Shown one piece after another: positions 13,808 through 25,233 of a stretch of DNA of 64,000 nt. The translations under genes and the position numbers were made by a program. This DNA is from Lepturacanthus savala (taxonomy: Eukaryota > Chordata > Actinopteri > Scombriformes > Trichiuridae). Position 1 is the stretch's first letter, and each line of letters opens with the position of its first letter. Below the pieces are notes generated by a model. That model ran no database searches. It was not told the DNA's origin and saw only the letters and a program-made list of their open reading frames with translations. The stretch spans positions 2,230,255-2,294,254 of the forward strand of contig JARUPU010000029.1 in NCBI GenBank assembly GCA_030544235.1. The letters run 5' to 3'.

Positions 13808-15164
13808 GAATTCACCTGGGAAAGCTATTGTTTTCATGTGGTTCATGTTTTAAAGTTTTTATGGCTCCAGAATCTTTCTTTCAGTCTGAAGAGCACAATA
13901 AGATAGTAAGCTATGTCGGCCTAATCAGTGCAATATTTTTTACAGAAAATCTTATTTACCTTTTATTTTATGTACAATCGTATAGTTTTGGATTAGAAAT
14001 TCACCTGGAAAAGTCTGACATCGTTTTCCAGACATCCAGAAATCTATAGTAACAAAGTGAAATTCTTTTGGCATAAAGGTCACCACTGGGGTTATTACAG
14101 GAACGGCACAAAGGCGACAGAAGGCCACATGAATTCAAATCATTTCATCAAGAAGCCATGGGAAGAGTGATGAAAAACTATTGACCAATCAGCTTTCAGG
14201 CCTTTCAGAGAAATCAGCTCAGCCACGAAGCTGTGGTGTTTCCATGGTGATGATGACATCACTGACACAGACCAACTGCTTCTAACTCAAAAATTCTGAA
14301 TTTTATCATCTAAGATATTTATCAACATCATCATTCAGGAGGGTATTCTTATGAGATGCCATGTCTTTGATATGTAGCTATATACCTCCTTAATACATTA
14401 TTTTATTTAAATTAATTTATTCATGTATTTATGTCAGATGCATAAAATATCTCTATCTTATGTACTAATATACATGTATATAAAATATACATTAGATTCT
14501 AGATTCAAAGTTCACTTTATTGTCATTTCACTCCACATTTACATTCAGTCTGAAATTAAATTGCTTGTCATTGACATTACATAAAAAAATGGTGATTAAA
14601 TGATTACTAAAAAATTCTATCTATAAAAAAATATATTTTCAATCACATATTTAAAAACAGTATTTCACAGCATTAATAACCAAATAATTTCAGAGGTTCA
14701 GTAAAAGGTGCGTCAATGTCTCCAATCCAGTGCTGTTTAAAGTAATTCAGACATGTCCTTAAATCAGTTCAAACCTTGTCCTTGGTTGTTGTCCAGCTGG
14801 GGGGGTGGTGTGTGTTTGGGGGGTTCAGGGTATCAGTGAGTGTGTGTGTGGGGGGATTCAGTCCACTTGAAGCCCTACAGCTTGTAAAACCTGTTGATCA
14901 TAGTGAAGGGTGGAGTGGGTCTTTGATGGTGGAGGTAGCTGTGTGAATGCATTGCTGTTGGTAGAGCGCCATCAGGATGAGACAGGAGCAGCAACGGTTC
15001 TGTAGGCAGTCTTCATCAGTCCTAATTGGCTGTTTTTGTTGTCCATGGAAACTACAGCTCCTGAACCAGGAAGTGATGTTGTAGGTCAGGATGCTGTCAG
15101 TGGAGCCGCTGTAGAAGGTGGTAAAGTGAGCAGACCAGTTACTATCAATGACCATTAAAATTCT
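13808..15164. repeat. Segmental duplication, copy B (longer)
   Basis: Longer partner of copy A. It opens with one satellite unit in inverted orientation (to about 14,012). About 500 bp follow (14,013-14,500) in which I recognise nothing. Then comes a stretch starting near 14,500 (AAGTTCACTTTATTGTCATT) that resembles common dispersed repeats of fish. The end, ...CCATTAAAATTCTT at 15,164, matches the end of copy A at 13,800. Confidence 0.8.
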
Positions 15165-15481
15165 TTAGTGATATTACAGTGTAGATGCATTAACTGGAAA
15201 AACACAACAACCAAGCAGATTATAAAATGACTAATAAGTCTTGCTTGTTCTCTACTCCTACTCCATGTTTCTCCACAGTAAGTCAACATGGTCATTGTTA
15301 GAATGATGCATATAAGTTATCCCATATTTACTTATTTCCATTCTTTTATTCTTTGTTCTGCATAACATGACAGTATAAGTTTGTGTGTGTATCTTCCAGG
15401 TGGACAATGGAGATGTTGCAGCTGTTGACTTGACCAAGATCTGAACTTCCTTCCAACTGTTCAATGATTTTACCAGGTTCC
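15165..15481. other. Unassigned sequence before the retrovirus
   Basis: About 320 bp between the duplicated segment and the probable retroviral LTR. I see no conserved coding frame, RNA gene or repeat. A 68-codon minus-strand frame exists at 15,258-15,464 but shows no recognisable motif. Confidence 0.4.
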
Positions 15482-15817
15482 TGTCGTAATGACAAGAATA
15501 CCTACCTAACTTAGGAATTTAGCTGACCTGTTTACATTCTAGAGAAAGGAAAACAAAACCTTGTATTAGTTAGACATTTACGACAGTTTATGTTGTTGCT
15601 GGCCATTCCCCCTCCCCTTAGAAGCAACAACATCATGTAACTAGGGACCACCCTAAGGAAATAAAAAGAGGGTTCTGGCAGAGATATGGTTAGAGCGGGT
15701 TGGAGACGGCAACTGAGCATCTCTCTGTCCGTTCTCGTCACCAGTATGAAATCTTAATCCCTTGTCTTCTCCTCTTTGTGTGTGTTTTTAAATGTTTTAG
15801 GTTGTTTGAACATGACA
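15482..15817 (+). repeat. Probable 5' LTR of the retrovirus
   Basis: Proposed from TGTC at 15,482 to GACA at 15,817, which form a short terminal inverted repeat, about 336 bp. An AATAAA lies at 15,660-15,665 and the primer site follows the proposed end after six bases. The left boundary rests only on the TG...CA rule, as there is no second LTR in the window to compare. Confidence 0.4.
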
Positions 15818-15823
15818 TTATTT

Positions 15824-15841
15824 TGGTCCTTCGAGTCGGAT
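15824..15841 (+). promoter_or_regulatory. Retroviral primer-binding site, tRNA-Tyr type
   Basis: TGGTCCTTCGAGTCGGAT matches the complement of the 3' end of vertebrate tRNA-Tyr (recalled end ...CGGCTCGAAGGA plus CCA) at 16 of 18 positions. Position just after the proposed LTR and before gag is as expected. The tRNA assignment uses remembered tRNA sequence and should be aligned. Confidence 0.65.
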
Positions 15842-16790
15842 ACCAACAAACCAAAGGATTCCAACTGGTGAGAGGGACACCGGGAAGACTGTGGCCATGG
15901 CAGGCTAGCCTAAGAGCAGCCTATCAGATCCTTTCCAGGACCGGCCTCCAAATCACCAGCTGGGATCCGATGGTTGACGGCACTCCGAGAAAGGAGAAGA
16001 CAACGGTGGTGAGTTAAATTTGCTTAAAAGAGTCCTGCTAAATAGGCTTAAATTCCATGGTTCTTTGCACAGGGAAAGAAAACCCTGGAAATACTAGTCC
16101 CTAACAGGTAAAAATAGAAAAGATTAAATTTGGTTGGCGACGGAAAGCCGAAATTTCCGTGTTAAAAGAGGACGGCGGAGTCCTGTGTACACTGAAAAGT
16201 ACGTGTATGAGTGATAGGCCTTAAAAGTAAGACGTGTATGAGAGAGTGAGAGTGTGAATGGAAGTAAAATACCACTAGGTATTTTTATTTCATACCAAAA
16301 CAGTAGGATTGTCAGCAGTAAGCTGTTGTGGATGCAGAGGCAAGAATTCTCCGCTCTCAATCACGGAGAGTAGAAAGGAGGATTACCACAACAGAACATT
16401 AAATTACTGCCCTACTGACAGAAAAACAGTTTTTAGAACACCCTAGGTGATGACAAACTGGACCAAATTTTGGAAAATGGGGATAGGATCGATTAAATTA
16501 AAACCTAAAGATACACTGCATGTAAAGGTTGGAAAATCGTTGAAAAACAGGATCCTAAAAAAGTTAAAAATTTTGATAGATGGATAATTGAATATGCTTC
16601 GGAGGCCAACTAAATACACAAAAAATTACTGTCTTACAAGACTTAATCGTTCAAAAAAAACCAAAAACTATTTAACAAAAATGAAAAAACATGGCTATGA
16701 GGACACTGAGTATTGGATGATAGCAGCAACTAGAGAGAGGAAGGTGAGAGAAAAAGCAAACAGAAGAAAATGAGAAGAGATGGATTTAGA

Positions 16791-16927
16791 ATGAACATGT
16801 CAGTATGTTGGTGTTGTGGAAAGGAAGGACACATAGTTAGATGTTGTCCTGAGAAGGAAAGGAAGAGATCAGAGGGAAAGTCAGAAATGACCAGATTTGA
16901 AGTGTGTTACAGAAGAGAAGAGAAGGA
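16791..16927 (+). pseudogene. gag nucleocapsid remnant with zinc knuckle
   Basis: A 45-codon frame opening at an ATG (16,791) contains a CX2CX4HX4C zinc knuckle at 16,806-16,847 (Cys, Cys, His, Cys with GKEGH in the middle), the RNA-binding motif of retroviral nucleocapsid, followed by a basic Lys/Arg-rich tail and a stop. Upstream, 16,020-16,790 has gag-like fragments in several frames with many stops, and I cannot delimit matrix or capsid. Confidence 0.7.
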
Positions 16928-16960
16928 ATAGAAAGTGAAAAGGAAGATGAAATAGAGTAA

Positions 16961-17146
16961 GTGAAGCAGAGAGCCATAGAAAGTGAGGAAGGAGATGCAA
17001 CAGAATGTGAAACAGAAGAAGTGTTAAACTTGCAAGATTTGTTATTAATGGACGGAGTAAAACCCAAAAGAACCTTATTGGTAAACGGAAAACCTGTGAC
17101 TTTTCTGAAAAAGAAATTGAAGAAAGAAAAACAGTGCAAAATTTAA
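16961..17146 (+). pseudogene. Probable protease-region start, broken
   Basis: A 61-codon frame whose end (VNGKPVTFL) resembles the stretch just before the catalytic Asp-Thr-Gly of retroviral proteases. The sequence turns into Lys-rich codons and a stop before any DTG motif, so the active site is missing. What follows (from about 17,160) already belongs to integrase, so the junction marks loss of reverse transcriptase and RNase H. Confidence 0.4.
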
Positions 17147-17185
17147 AAAATGACATCTATGTATGACCCAACAATAAACCTATCC

Positions 17186-17690
17186 TACCAAACCTATATA
17201 AATGGGCAGCAATATTGAGCCATGGTGTTACACATGTCTCAACAGGAGGGATGGTAGGACAGGTACACCAACAATATACAACATATGGATTTAACTCTTA
17301 TGCAAACATTTTTTGTAGAGCGTGTTTGACATGCGCTAAACACAATTAAATATTCATTTCAAATTATACATATGGACTTTAGAGAGTTAAACCAAAGTGA
17401 AGGTAAGAAGTATTGTTTGGTCATAATAGATGCATTTTCAAATGGATTGAACTCTTTCCTACTAAACATCCAGATGCATTGACGGTGGCAAACGTGCTTT
17501 GTGAAGACATTATTTCCAGATATGGAATTCCTGAGAAAATTTATAGTGATAATGAAGCTCATTTTGTCAATCAGGTTGTGAAGAAAATTGAAGTAATGTT
17601 TCATATTGATTTGAAAAATCACTGTGCTTACCACCCTCAAAGCGCTGGGTTAGTAGAAAGAATGAATAAAAGAAAAAAAATAGATTAAAA
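17186..17690 (+). pseudogene. Retroviral integrase remnant
   Basis: Two integrase parts are readable. First is an N-terminal zinc-binding domain (two His, then CRACLTC) at about 17,210-17,345, ending in a stop. Then comes the catalytic core, mostly in the frame 17,413-17,688, with a YSDNEAHF block (second acidic residue) and an HPQSAGLVERMN block carrying the Glu. The first Asp block lies just upstream near 17,370 in another frame, so at least one shift separates it. Stops at both ends show it is dead. It belongs to the ERV and not to the Gmr1 element further right. Confidence 0.8.
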
Positions 17691-17719
17691 CGTGTATTGA
17701 GTAAACAGGAAGGCCATGG

Positions 17720-18442
17720 ACACAATGTGTAGATTTGGTGAAACTATATACAAATATCACATCACAAATATGTTCAATTCATGACAATAACCCTACTTAT
17801 ATGGATGCAATTGGTGTGCCATGCAGGGTTCTTGATAAATACAAATTGGCTAATGAGATAGCAGGAGGATTTGAGTCCTTTCTTTAGTGGTGGTATACAA
17901 TTAACAAAAACGCAGATAGAATCACTTATATCCAATACAAACTGGACACAGAGTGGGTTTGAGGCAGTTTACAATCAGTTATCAGCAAACTCCCTTATGG
18001 CGTTCGAGGACAGAACAGCCGTCGACATGATGTTGGAAGAGAAGGGAGGGGTTTGTTCAATGTTTGGGGAAGAGTGTTGAACTTTTCCCCTTTTCCCTAA
18101 CACAGCTGATGATGGAAGCCTCAACAAAGCTATAGAGGGACTTAGGACTCTCGATAGCAAGATGAAGGAGCACTCTGGGGTTGATACATCCATGTGGGGT
18201 TCATGGATGAATGTATTTGGCAAGTATAGGGCCTAAACGGCCTCAGTTCTAGTCTCAATTGCAGTCTTTGCTGCGATTCTGACTGTGTGAATATAGTTGT
18301 ATACTGTCTGTGTTCTCTTGTTAACCGTTTGATCACCACAGCTATCTCACCAATGGAAGACCATGTGGCCCAAATGTATCCTTTGTTCACTGGTGATTGT
18401 TATAATGATGATGATGGTAAAGATTATGAATTAGCCATATGA
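17720..18442 (+). pseudogene. Retroviral env transmembrane-subunit remnant
   Basis: The end of a retroviral envelope gene. Visible in order: part of the ectodomain; an immunosuppressive-domain-like stretch followed by GGVCSMFGEEC (the CX6C of the CX6CC motif), where the codon expected for the next Cys is TGA (18,078-18,080); a further stretch to a TAA after the juxtamembrane part (about 18,232); a hydrophobic membrane span, itself with stops; and a short acidic cytoplasmic tail ending at TGA 18,440-18,442. The surface subunit is absent. With at least three stops and a shift it cannot make protein. Confidence 0.75.
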
Positions 18443-18477
18443 ACATAATCTCTGAGTGTAAGTAAGATTTCATTGCA

Positions 18478-19389
18478 GATTTCTGCCATTACCGGGAAGC
18501 AAGGTCAGTCTTGTACCGCATTTGAATGTGTGATTTCTGCCGCTCCCGGAAAGCAAGATTGGTGCTGTACTGCTTCCGAACGCAAGACTTCATTGAAGAT
18601 TTATGACGCGCTTGGAATACAGGGTCAGTGTTATACCGCTTCATTAAGTAAGTCCTCTTTTTGTGCCAATGCTGAATATAGCTTGCCCTCATTGCCTGTA
18701 ACTTCTTCTCCCGAAATTCTGATCTACTGGCATGTTGCAGTTTTTCAGACTGACGTCTGCCAGTGGTTCTCTTTTCACCAGAAGGCAGACGTTTGCTGAT
18801 CGCACTTGCTCGACGTGCAGTATCTGGAGTACAGCATCTGGAGTGAGAACCGTGTCAGCTTCACATTCTGAGGTGTTTCCTTCAAGAAAAACTGTACGTT
18901 GGAAGACCTCCTGACCACAGCTTTGGTCCAGTGCAGCATCTGGAATGATAATCAAATCGTCTCCCGGTTCAAGGGTGTCACCATCTATAAGAAACGCACT
19001 TGGTTCGGTTGCAGCTTCTGACAAGACTGCAACATTATCCGTAGTCACATCACTGTAGTCCCTGGAGAAACGGGCAAAAGCTGATAGCTGGCATAAGATC
19101 CACGATCCTGCAAAAGCTTATGCACGTGGTCGACCAGATCACTGAAGTTAAGGAAGGTCAGCATTATTGCAGTGCCGCTATGGTATGGAAAACCGGTGGC
19201 TGACCTCGAGTGAGAATCAAAGAAACCATAGCGGCCTGTGTCGTGTTTTTAAAAAATGTTATCAATATCTATAAAATAAGGAATATGTAAACGTACCTCT
19301 GCCATCAGCTCCAGGACCTCAGGGCTAAACCACACCGGGTTCAGTGGGATGGAGGGCACGGTCTTCTGCTTCCCCTCAGTATTCTGTGT
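18478..19389 (-). pseudogene. Helentron copy 2, start of large exon
   Basis: Reads in reverse from the splice acceptor at 19,389. The segment corresponding to the intact copy's ATG at 56,113 has GTG here. After about 95 bp the coding sequence reaches a GAG|GTACGT donor-like site near 19,298. It then jumps to the region of the protease FFDSHSR motif (about 19,200), so the part with the catalytic Cys is gone. Downstream (18,490-19,050) come the acidic repeat region and the basic RKQYSTN repeats in shifted frames. It ends within the basic repeats. A clear pseudogene. Confidence 0.8.
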
Positions 19390-19654
19390 CTGTAAAGAAA
19401 AAAGGCAGAGTTTGGATTAAGAAGTGCATAGGAGACAAAACACAAAAGAAAAACTGTTGGCATTGTAAATATAAATAGGAAACAAAAACAAAGGGTTAAA
19501 AATAATAAAAAGATAATGACCAAAAACGATGCAATTAAATCACAACATTATGTGCAGATAAAAAGCAGATAGCCACGAGCAGCAGTAGGTTATGGTAGAA
19601 AATACATTAGTTATTTCAGTAAATTTTCAAAGAAACAGTATCAGCCTATGTTAC

Positions 19655-20545
19655 CTTCTTGGTGGGACCCACCTGGGTCCACCGAGGAGGGAAGGAAGAA
19701 CCAGAGACTGGAGCCTTGGCCTTCACAGACACTTCCTGTGAAACCTGTGGGGTTGGAGGTGTGAGCGGAGTCAAGCAGGCCCTTGGCGGAGTCTGTGGAA
19801 ACAATGACAGAGTTTACAATAAAATAGTGCATAAGAGACACCAGACAAACAGAAAGTTAAAATCCACAATACAGCAGTTATTCTGTAAAATGTTCACACA
19901 ACCAATAATGGTAGGTAACACACCTTCTTGGCCTGAGCCACACTAGTCCCTCCAAGAGGACTGGAAGGACGAGGTACAGGGGTCTCGACCTCCACAGACT
20001 CCTGGTGAGACCGGTGTGGCTGCAGGCGGGGGGAGGAGGCGTCCGGGTCGTCGGCACCGTCTGTAGAACCAAAGACATAATTTATATTAGACAAATGAAT
20101 GAGATAAGATACACCAGATGGCAAGGTGACCAAAGACAATGGAAATCCACAGTACACTGGTTATAGAGTTAAACATTCAAACAGTTATAGTGTAGTAATA
20201 AAATACTTTGTAGCCGGAGCCACAGCAGTCACACCAGGAGGACTGGAAGGAGAAAGGACAGGGTTCTTCACCTTCACAGCCACACCTGGTGGTAATTTAT
20301 ATTAGACAAATGAATGAGATAAGATATACCAGACGAATTGAATATGATGTAAATAAAGGGTAGAAAGTTACGTGTTGTTGAGTGTGTCAACAGAGACAAT
20401 AAAATGAGACAAAAGGTTAAAAACATCATTACCAAAAATAAAGACAGTGATAAACATTCTGACGTGCATTAACACATAGCAGCAGTGAGGTAAACTTCAC
20501 AATACAGTGGTTATTGTGTTAAATATAATATCTTCTTGGACCGAG
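19655..20545 (-). pseudogene. Helentron copy 2, proline-rich exon cassettes
   Basis: Remnants of the repeated exon family. The 138-bp exon at 19,655-19,792 equals the length of the intact copy's last cassette. Exon 19,924-20,060 is 137 bp against 141 in the intact copy, so it is frameshifted by a 4-bp loss. A partial exon lies at about 20,215-20,287. At about 20,520-20,545 the start of an SGNH exon (GTGTGTGTCCTGGAC in reverse) is fused directly to the end of a cassette, a deletion joining two exons. Fewer cassettes are present than in the intact copy. Confidence 0.75.
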
Positions 20546-21191
20546 TCCAGGACACACACTTGGAGAAGAAGATTTGTTCTATAAACATGATAAGATTTCA
20601 AAATGTTTGTAGAAATCTCTCACCGTGTCTAGGAATCGTCATCTGCGTCTCCACCTTTATTGGTTGGGTAACATGTACTCAACTTCAAACATGTTCTGAA
20701 ATCAATCATGGAATTATCTAGTCATAATACATCAAAGTAACTTACATTGCTGCAGGCAGCCCGGGCGGTGGTCACCAGCCTCTAGAGGTCCGTAGCTGAA
20801 TCTGAAAGAGAAACTCTACGGTCCAGGTTATTACCGGGGGCCAACACAACGACTGCCTCGGGAGTGCGAGGCAGAGATAAATTTCGTACCTCGACCTCTA
20901 CGGCGCTGGCCTTGGCTCCAGGGATGGAGGTCACGTCCGGTGAGTGTGTTACGTTCACTTGTTGCCTGTTGTTGTCGTTGCCAGACGCTCTCTCGTTTAG
21001 CGCTCCTTTATTGTGAACTTAATCTACAAATTACAAATTCGGAGCACTTGGTGATTATCCGAATTAGACTCCGGTTGGCTCACCAAGCTCCGGAGCTAAA
21101 GGATAGTGTTTAACCTTAACCAAAAGGTTTATTTTTACTTAATCAACTTCTCTTCTATTAGCGTTAGCTGCTAGCCTCGCTCTACCGAGCA

Positions 21192-22079
21192 ATGGCTAGC
21201 CCCCTGCTCTCTCCCTCCCGTCTGTTCTGCTCCATGTGCTGTATGTTCAGTGAGTTCCCGGCCTCCTTTACTGAGGATAGGAGTAGCTGTAGAAAGTGTA
21301 GCTTAGTGTCAGGGCTGGAGGCTAGGGTGTCAGAGTTAGAGGCACGGCTCCACGCTTTGGAGGCTAAGCCTAGCTTTAGCCAGGTAGCAGCAGGGACCGC
21401 CGGCCGTGCCTGCAGCGGTAGAAACGCTAGCATTAGCTAGCGTTAGCCCCCAGTGAGTCCCGCGCAGCCGGGAAAGAGTAGCGACTGGTTTGTGACAGTC
21501 CGGGGGAAACGTAGTGCTAAGCGCAAACACGTAGTGCACCAACAGCTTCACGTCAGTAACAGGTTTGACCCTCTCAGCGCCACACCGGCTGAACCAGACA
21601 CACTCATAATTGGAAGTTCTATAGTCAGAGACGTGAAGCACCCAGCGGCGTCTGTTAGGTGTTATCCAGGGGCCAGAGTCGGTGACATCGAAGGTAACCT
21701 TAGGCTTTTAAAGCAGAGTAGGGCTAGATTCCGACGCATCGTGATCCATGCAGGTGGTAACGATGCCCGGCGGAGACAATCAGAGATTCTGAAATTGAAT
21801 GTAGAATCGGTGTGCAAACTCGCTAAATCGATGGCTGACACCGTAGCATTCTCTGGACCCCTGCCCAATCTGGTCAGTGATGAGATATACTCCCGCTTCT
21901 CATCCTTTAACCGCTGGTTAGCTAGGTGGTGCCCTAAAAACGATATAGTTTTTATTGACAATTGGCGCGCATTTTGGGGAAAGCCCGGGCTCATCCGGAG
22001 AGATGGCATCCATCCGACTCAGGAAGGAGCCTCTGTCCTAAGCAGAAATATGGCCCCAAGACTTAGTTTACCTAAATGA
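21192..22079 (+). pseudogene. L2 ORF1: zinc finger, coiled coil, SGNH esterase
   Basis: ORF1 of the L2 element. The first part (21,192-21,440) has a Cys-rich finger-like N-terminus (CSMC...CRKC) and a heptad stretch (LEARVSELEARLHALEA) likely to form a coiled coil. Two in-frame TAG codons (21,438 and 21,444) interrupt it. The same frame then continues to 22,079 with an SGNH hydrolase-like domain: IIGSSIVRD (nucleophile block), HAGGND (GxND block) and DGIHPT (DxxH block). This layout is known for ORF1 of CR1/L2 LINEs. Whether the stops are real damage or the second part starts separately cannot be decided here. Confidence 0.75.
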
Positions 22080-22088
22080 CCCGATAGA

Positions 22089-25000
22089 GTGGGGGCCCGG
22101 GCACAGAGTCGAAGTGTAAAACACTTCTCTGTAAGCCACTCGTCTCATCCTGAGCTGTCACATATCCCAGGTTCAGGAAAGCAGATGGAGACTGTGTCCA
22201 TCCCCCGTATAGTTGGCTTTAATAAACCTAGCTTTAATAAACCTAGCATTAGAAGGCCTATAAGACAGAGAACAAACAATTTAATAAAAATAATTCCCTG
22301 CAGAAACAAAACCAAAGTAACATCCAATAAACTTATAAAATGCGGACTCCTAAACATTAGGTCTATAGCATCTAAATCTCTGCTGGTAAATGATCTGGTC
22401 GGTGATTATAAATTGGATATTTTAGCATTAACAGAAACTTGGCTCCAGCAGGATGAGTATGTGAGTCTCAATGAATCCACTCCACCTAGTCATATTAACT
22501 TTCATACAGCCAGAAGCACTGGTCGAGGTGGAGGAGTTGCAGTCATTTCTCACTCTAGTTTAGGTGTTAGTCCCAAAAATAATCATAACTATCAGTCATT
22601 TGAAACTTTGCTTTTATCAATGACTGATTCCAGGCAGAAACAAACAAACAAAAAGCCAGCCCTATTTGCAGTTGTTTATCGCCCTCCTAGTCCTTATTCT
22701 GTATTTTTAGCAGAATTCTCTACCTTTCTGTCCAGTATAGTGTTAAACTATGACAAAATTGTAATTGTAGGAGACTTTAACATACATGTTGATAACAATA
22801 GTGACTCTCTAAGTAACGCTTTTGGCAGCATACTAGATGGAATTGGCTTTACTCAGAATGTAAATAAACCAACCCACAGTCACAAGCACACCCTGGATCT
22901 GGTTTTAACTTATGGGATTGAGATTAGTGACCTTGTTGTTCTCCCCCATAACCCAGTTCTTTCAGATCACTTCCTAATTACCTTTCAGTTTATAATGAAT
23001 GATAATTCCTCACCAGTAGTTAAAACTGAAATGAAAAGAGCACTATGTGACTATTCCGTTTTAAAATATATAGAGATCATTCGGCCTATATTCACCCCCA
23101 CATATAATTATGAGAACAGCAGCTCAGACATGTTGTGTCCTGCTACATGTGATGAGTTAGTTGAAAATACAATGCACACCCTCAATAGGGCTTTAGACCT
23201 GGTAGCCCCATTAAAATGTAAAACTGTTAGACCCAGGACATTATCCCCCTGGTATAATACTGAAACCCGTTCCCTTAAAAAAGCTACACGTAAATTAGAA
23301 AAGATGTGGCGCTGCTCCCGCACAGATCATTCCCTCAGGGCCTGGAAGAACAATTTATTGGCTTATAAACAGGCCCTGCGTAAAGCAAAAACTAGGTATT
23401 ATTCATCATTAATAGAAGAAAATAAGAATAACCCCAGATTCCTGTTCAGCACTGTAGCCAGGCTGACCAACAGTCACAGCTCAGTAGATCCATCTATTCC
23501 AGTTAGTCTCAGCTGTGATAACTTCTTAAATTTCTTTAATAATAAAATCATAAGTATTAGAGATAAAATAGATCAAATCCTTCCAAACATCAGTGCTGAG
23601 GAAGCTCAGGCTGTAAGCTTAGAAGCCCCTTTAAACCCAGTAATATTACTGGATAAATTCACCCCTGCAGACCCAGCCCAGTTAACTAAAATCATTATCT
23701 CATCTAAGTCAACTACGTGTATTCTAGACCCAATTCCAATTAAACTACTTAAAGAGACGCTGCCCTTAATTATTGATAATATCTTAGATATAATTAACAT
23801 GTCCCTAATAACTGGATACGTGCCGCAGGCTTTTAAACACGCAGTCATTAAACCACTCTTAAAGAAAAACACTCTTGAGGCAGATATTTTAGTAAACTAC
23901 AGGCCAATTTCAAATCTACCCTTTCTTTCAAAAGTTCTTGAAAGAGTGGTAGTTCAACAGCTGTGTCAGCACTTACAGGACAATAGTTTATTTGAAGATT
24001 TTCAGTCTGGTTTTCGGGCCCATCACAGCACTGAAACAGCACTAGTCAAGGTCACTAATGACTTGTTGCTGGCTGCTGATGATGGGCTCGGCTCGGTTCT
24101 GGTCCTGCTGGATCTAAGTGCTGCGTTTGACACAATCGACCATAGCATCTTATTGCAGAGATTGGAACGGGACATAGGCATTAGAGGATCCGCTCTCTCC
24201 TTGTTTAAATCCTATTCATCTAATAGGTTCCAGTTTGTTAGCGTTAACCAGCAATCATCATCATACTCAAGAGTCACCTATGGTGTCCCACAAGGGTCAG
24301 TCCTAGGGCCCATTTTGTTTACTCTATATATGCTGCCCTTGGGTAATATTATTAGAAAACACAGCATAAATTTCCAACTGCTATGCAGATGACACACAGC
24401 TATACTGATCAATTAAACCCGATCAGATCAGGCTAGTACATAAACTTAGCGCCTGTGTTAGAGACATAAAGACCTGGATGTCTGTTAACTATCTGTTACT
24501 TAACCCTGATAAAACAGAAGTTATTATATTAGGCCCTAAAAGTGTTAGAGAGTCCCTATCTGAGCAACTAGTAACTCTAGATAATGTGAAGATAGCCTCT
24601 AGCACCACAGTTAAAAACCTAGGAGTTTTATTTGAGGCAGACTTATCATTTAAAGCTCATATTAATCAAGCCTGTAGAACAGCCTTCTTTCACCTGCGTA
24701 ACATAGCCAAAATTAGAAATATCCTATCTAAAAATGATGCTGAAAAACTAATCCATGCGTTTCTTACATCTAGACTAGATTACTGTAACTCCCTATTAGT
24801 AGCGTGTCCTAAAAGTTCCCTAAAAAGTTTTCAGCTGGTACAAAATGCAGCGGCTCGTTTACTAACAGGAACTAATAGAAGAGAACACATCACCCCCATA
24901 CTCCAAGCCCTTCATTGGCTTCCTGTTGAGTTCAGAATTAAATTTAAAATCCTACTCCTCACTTATAAAACCATTAATGGTATGGGCCCCTCTTATCTTA

Positions 25001-25233
25001 AAGATGCTCTGGTCCCGTACCATCCAAATAGAACACTGCGGTCTCAGAATGCAGGTCTACTGGTAGTTCCACGGGTCCATAAAAGCACAGTAGGAGCTAG
25101 AGCCTTTAGTTACCAAGCCCCTGTCTTATGGAACCAACTCCCAACTACTATTAAAGAGGCCGACACAGTCTGTGCATTTAAGGTTAGACTGAAAACATTT
25201 CTGTTTCAAAAGGCCTATGGTCAGGGTAGTTAA
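22089..25233 (+). pseudogene. L2 ORF2: endonuclease and reverse transcriptase
   Basis: The frame 22,089-24,392 (767 codons) encodes an apurinic-type endonuclease (NIRS, LTETWL, GDFNIH, SDHFLI). The reverse transcriptase follows with SGFRAHHSTETAL, LLDLSAAFDTIDH and YGVPQGSVLGP. Just before the catalytic YADD block a one-base shift occurs, and the YADDTQLY codons are followed by a TGA. The rest of RT and the C-terminal domain continue in the frame 24,478-25,233. The family is L2 within the CR1/Jockey group, judged from the RT motifs. One shift and one stop make it inactive as it stands. Confidence 0.88.

Larger units (their letters stand above)
15482..18442 (+). mobile_element. Endogenous retrovirus, internally deleted
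   Basis: A defective endogenous retrovirus in plus orientation. Order seen: probable 5' LTR, primer-binding site, gag nucleocapsid zinc knuckle, start of a protease region, integrase, and the transmembrane half of env. Reverse transcriptase, RNase H and the env surface subunit are absent, so it has lost most of pol by internal deletion. All frames carry stops or shifts. No 3' LTR is visible: about 35 bp after the env tail the sequence turns into the minus-strand Helentron. The env type resembles fish gammaretrovirus- or epsilonretrovirus-like ERVs; the genus is not settled by eye. Confidence 0.8.
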
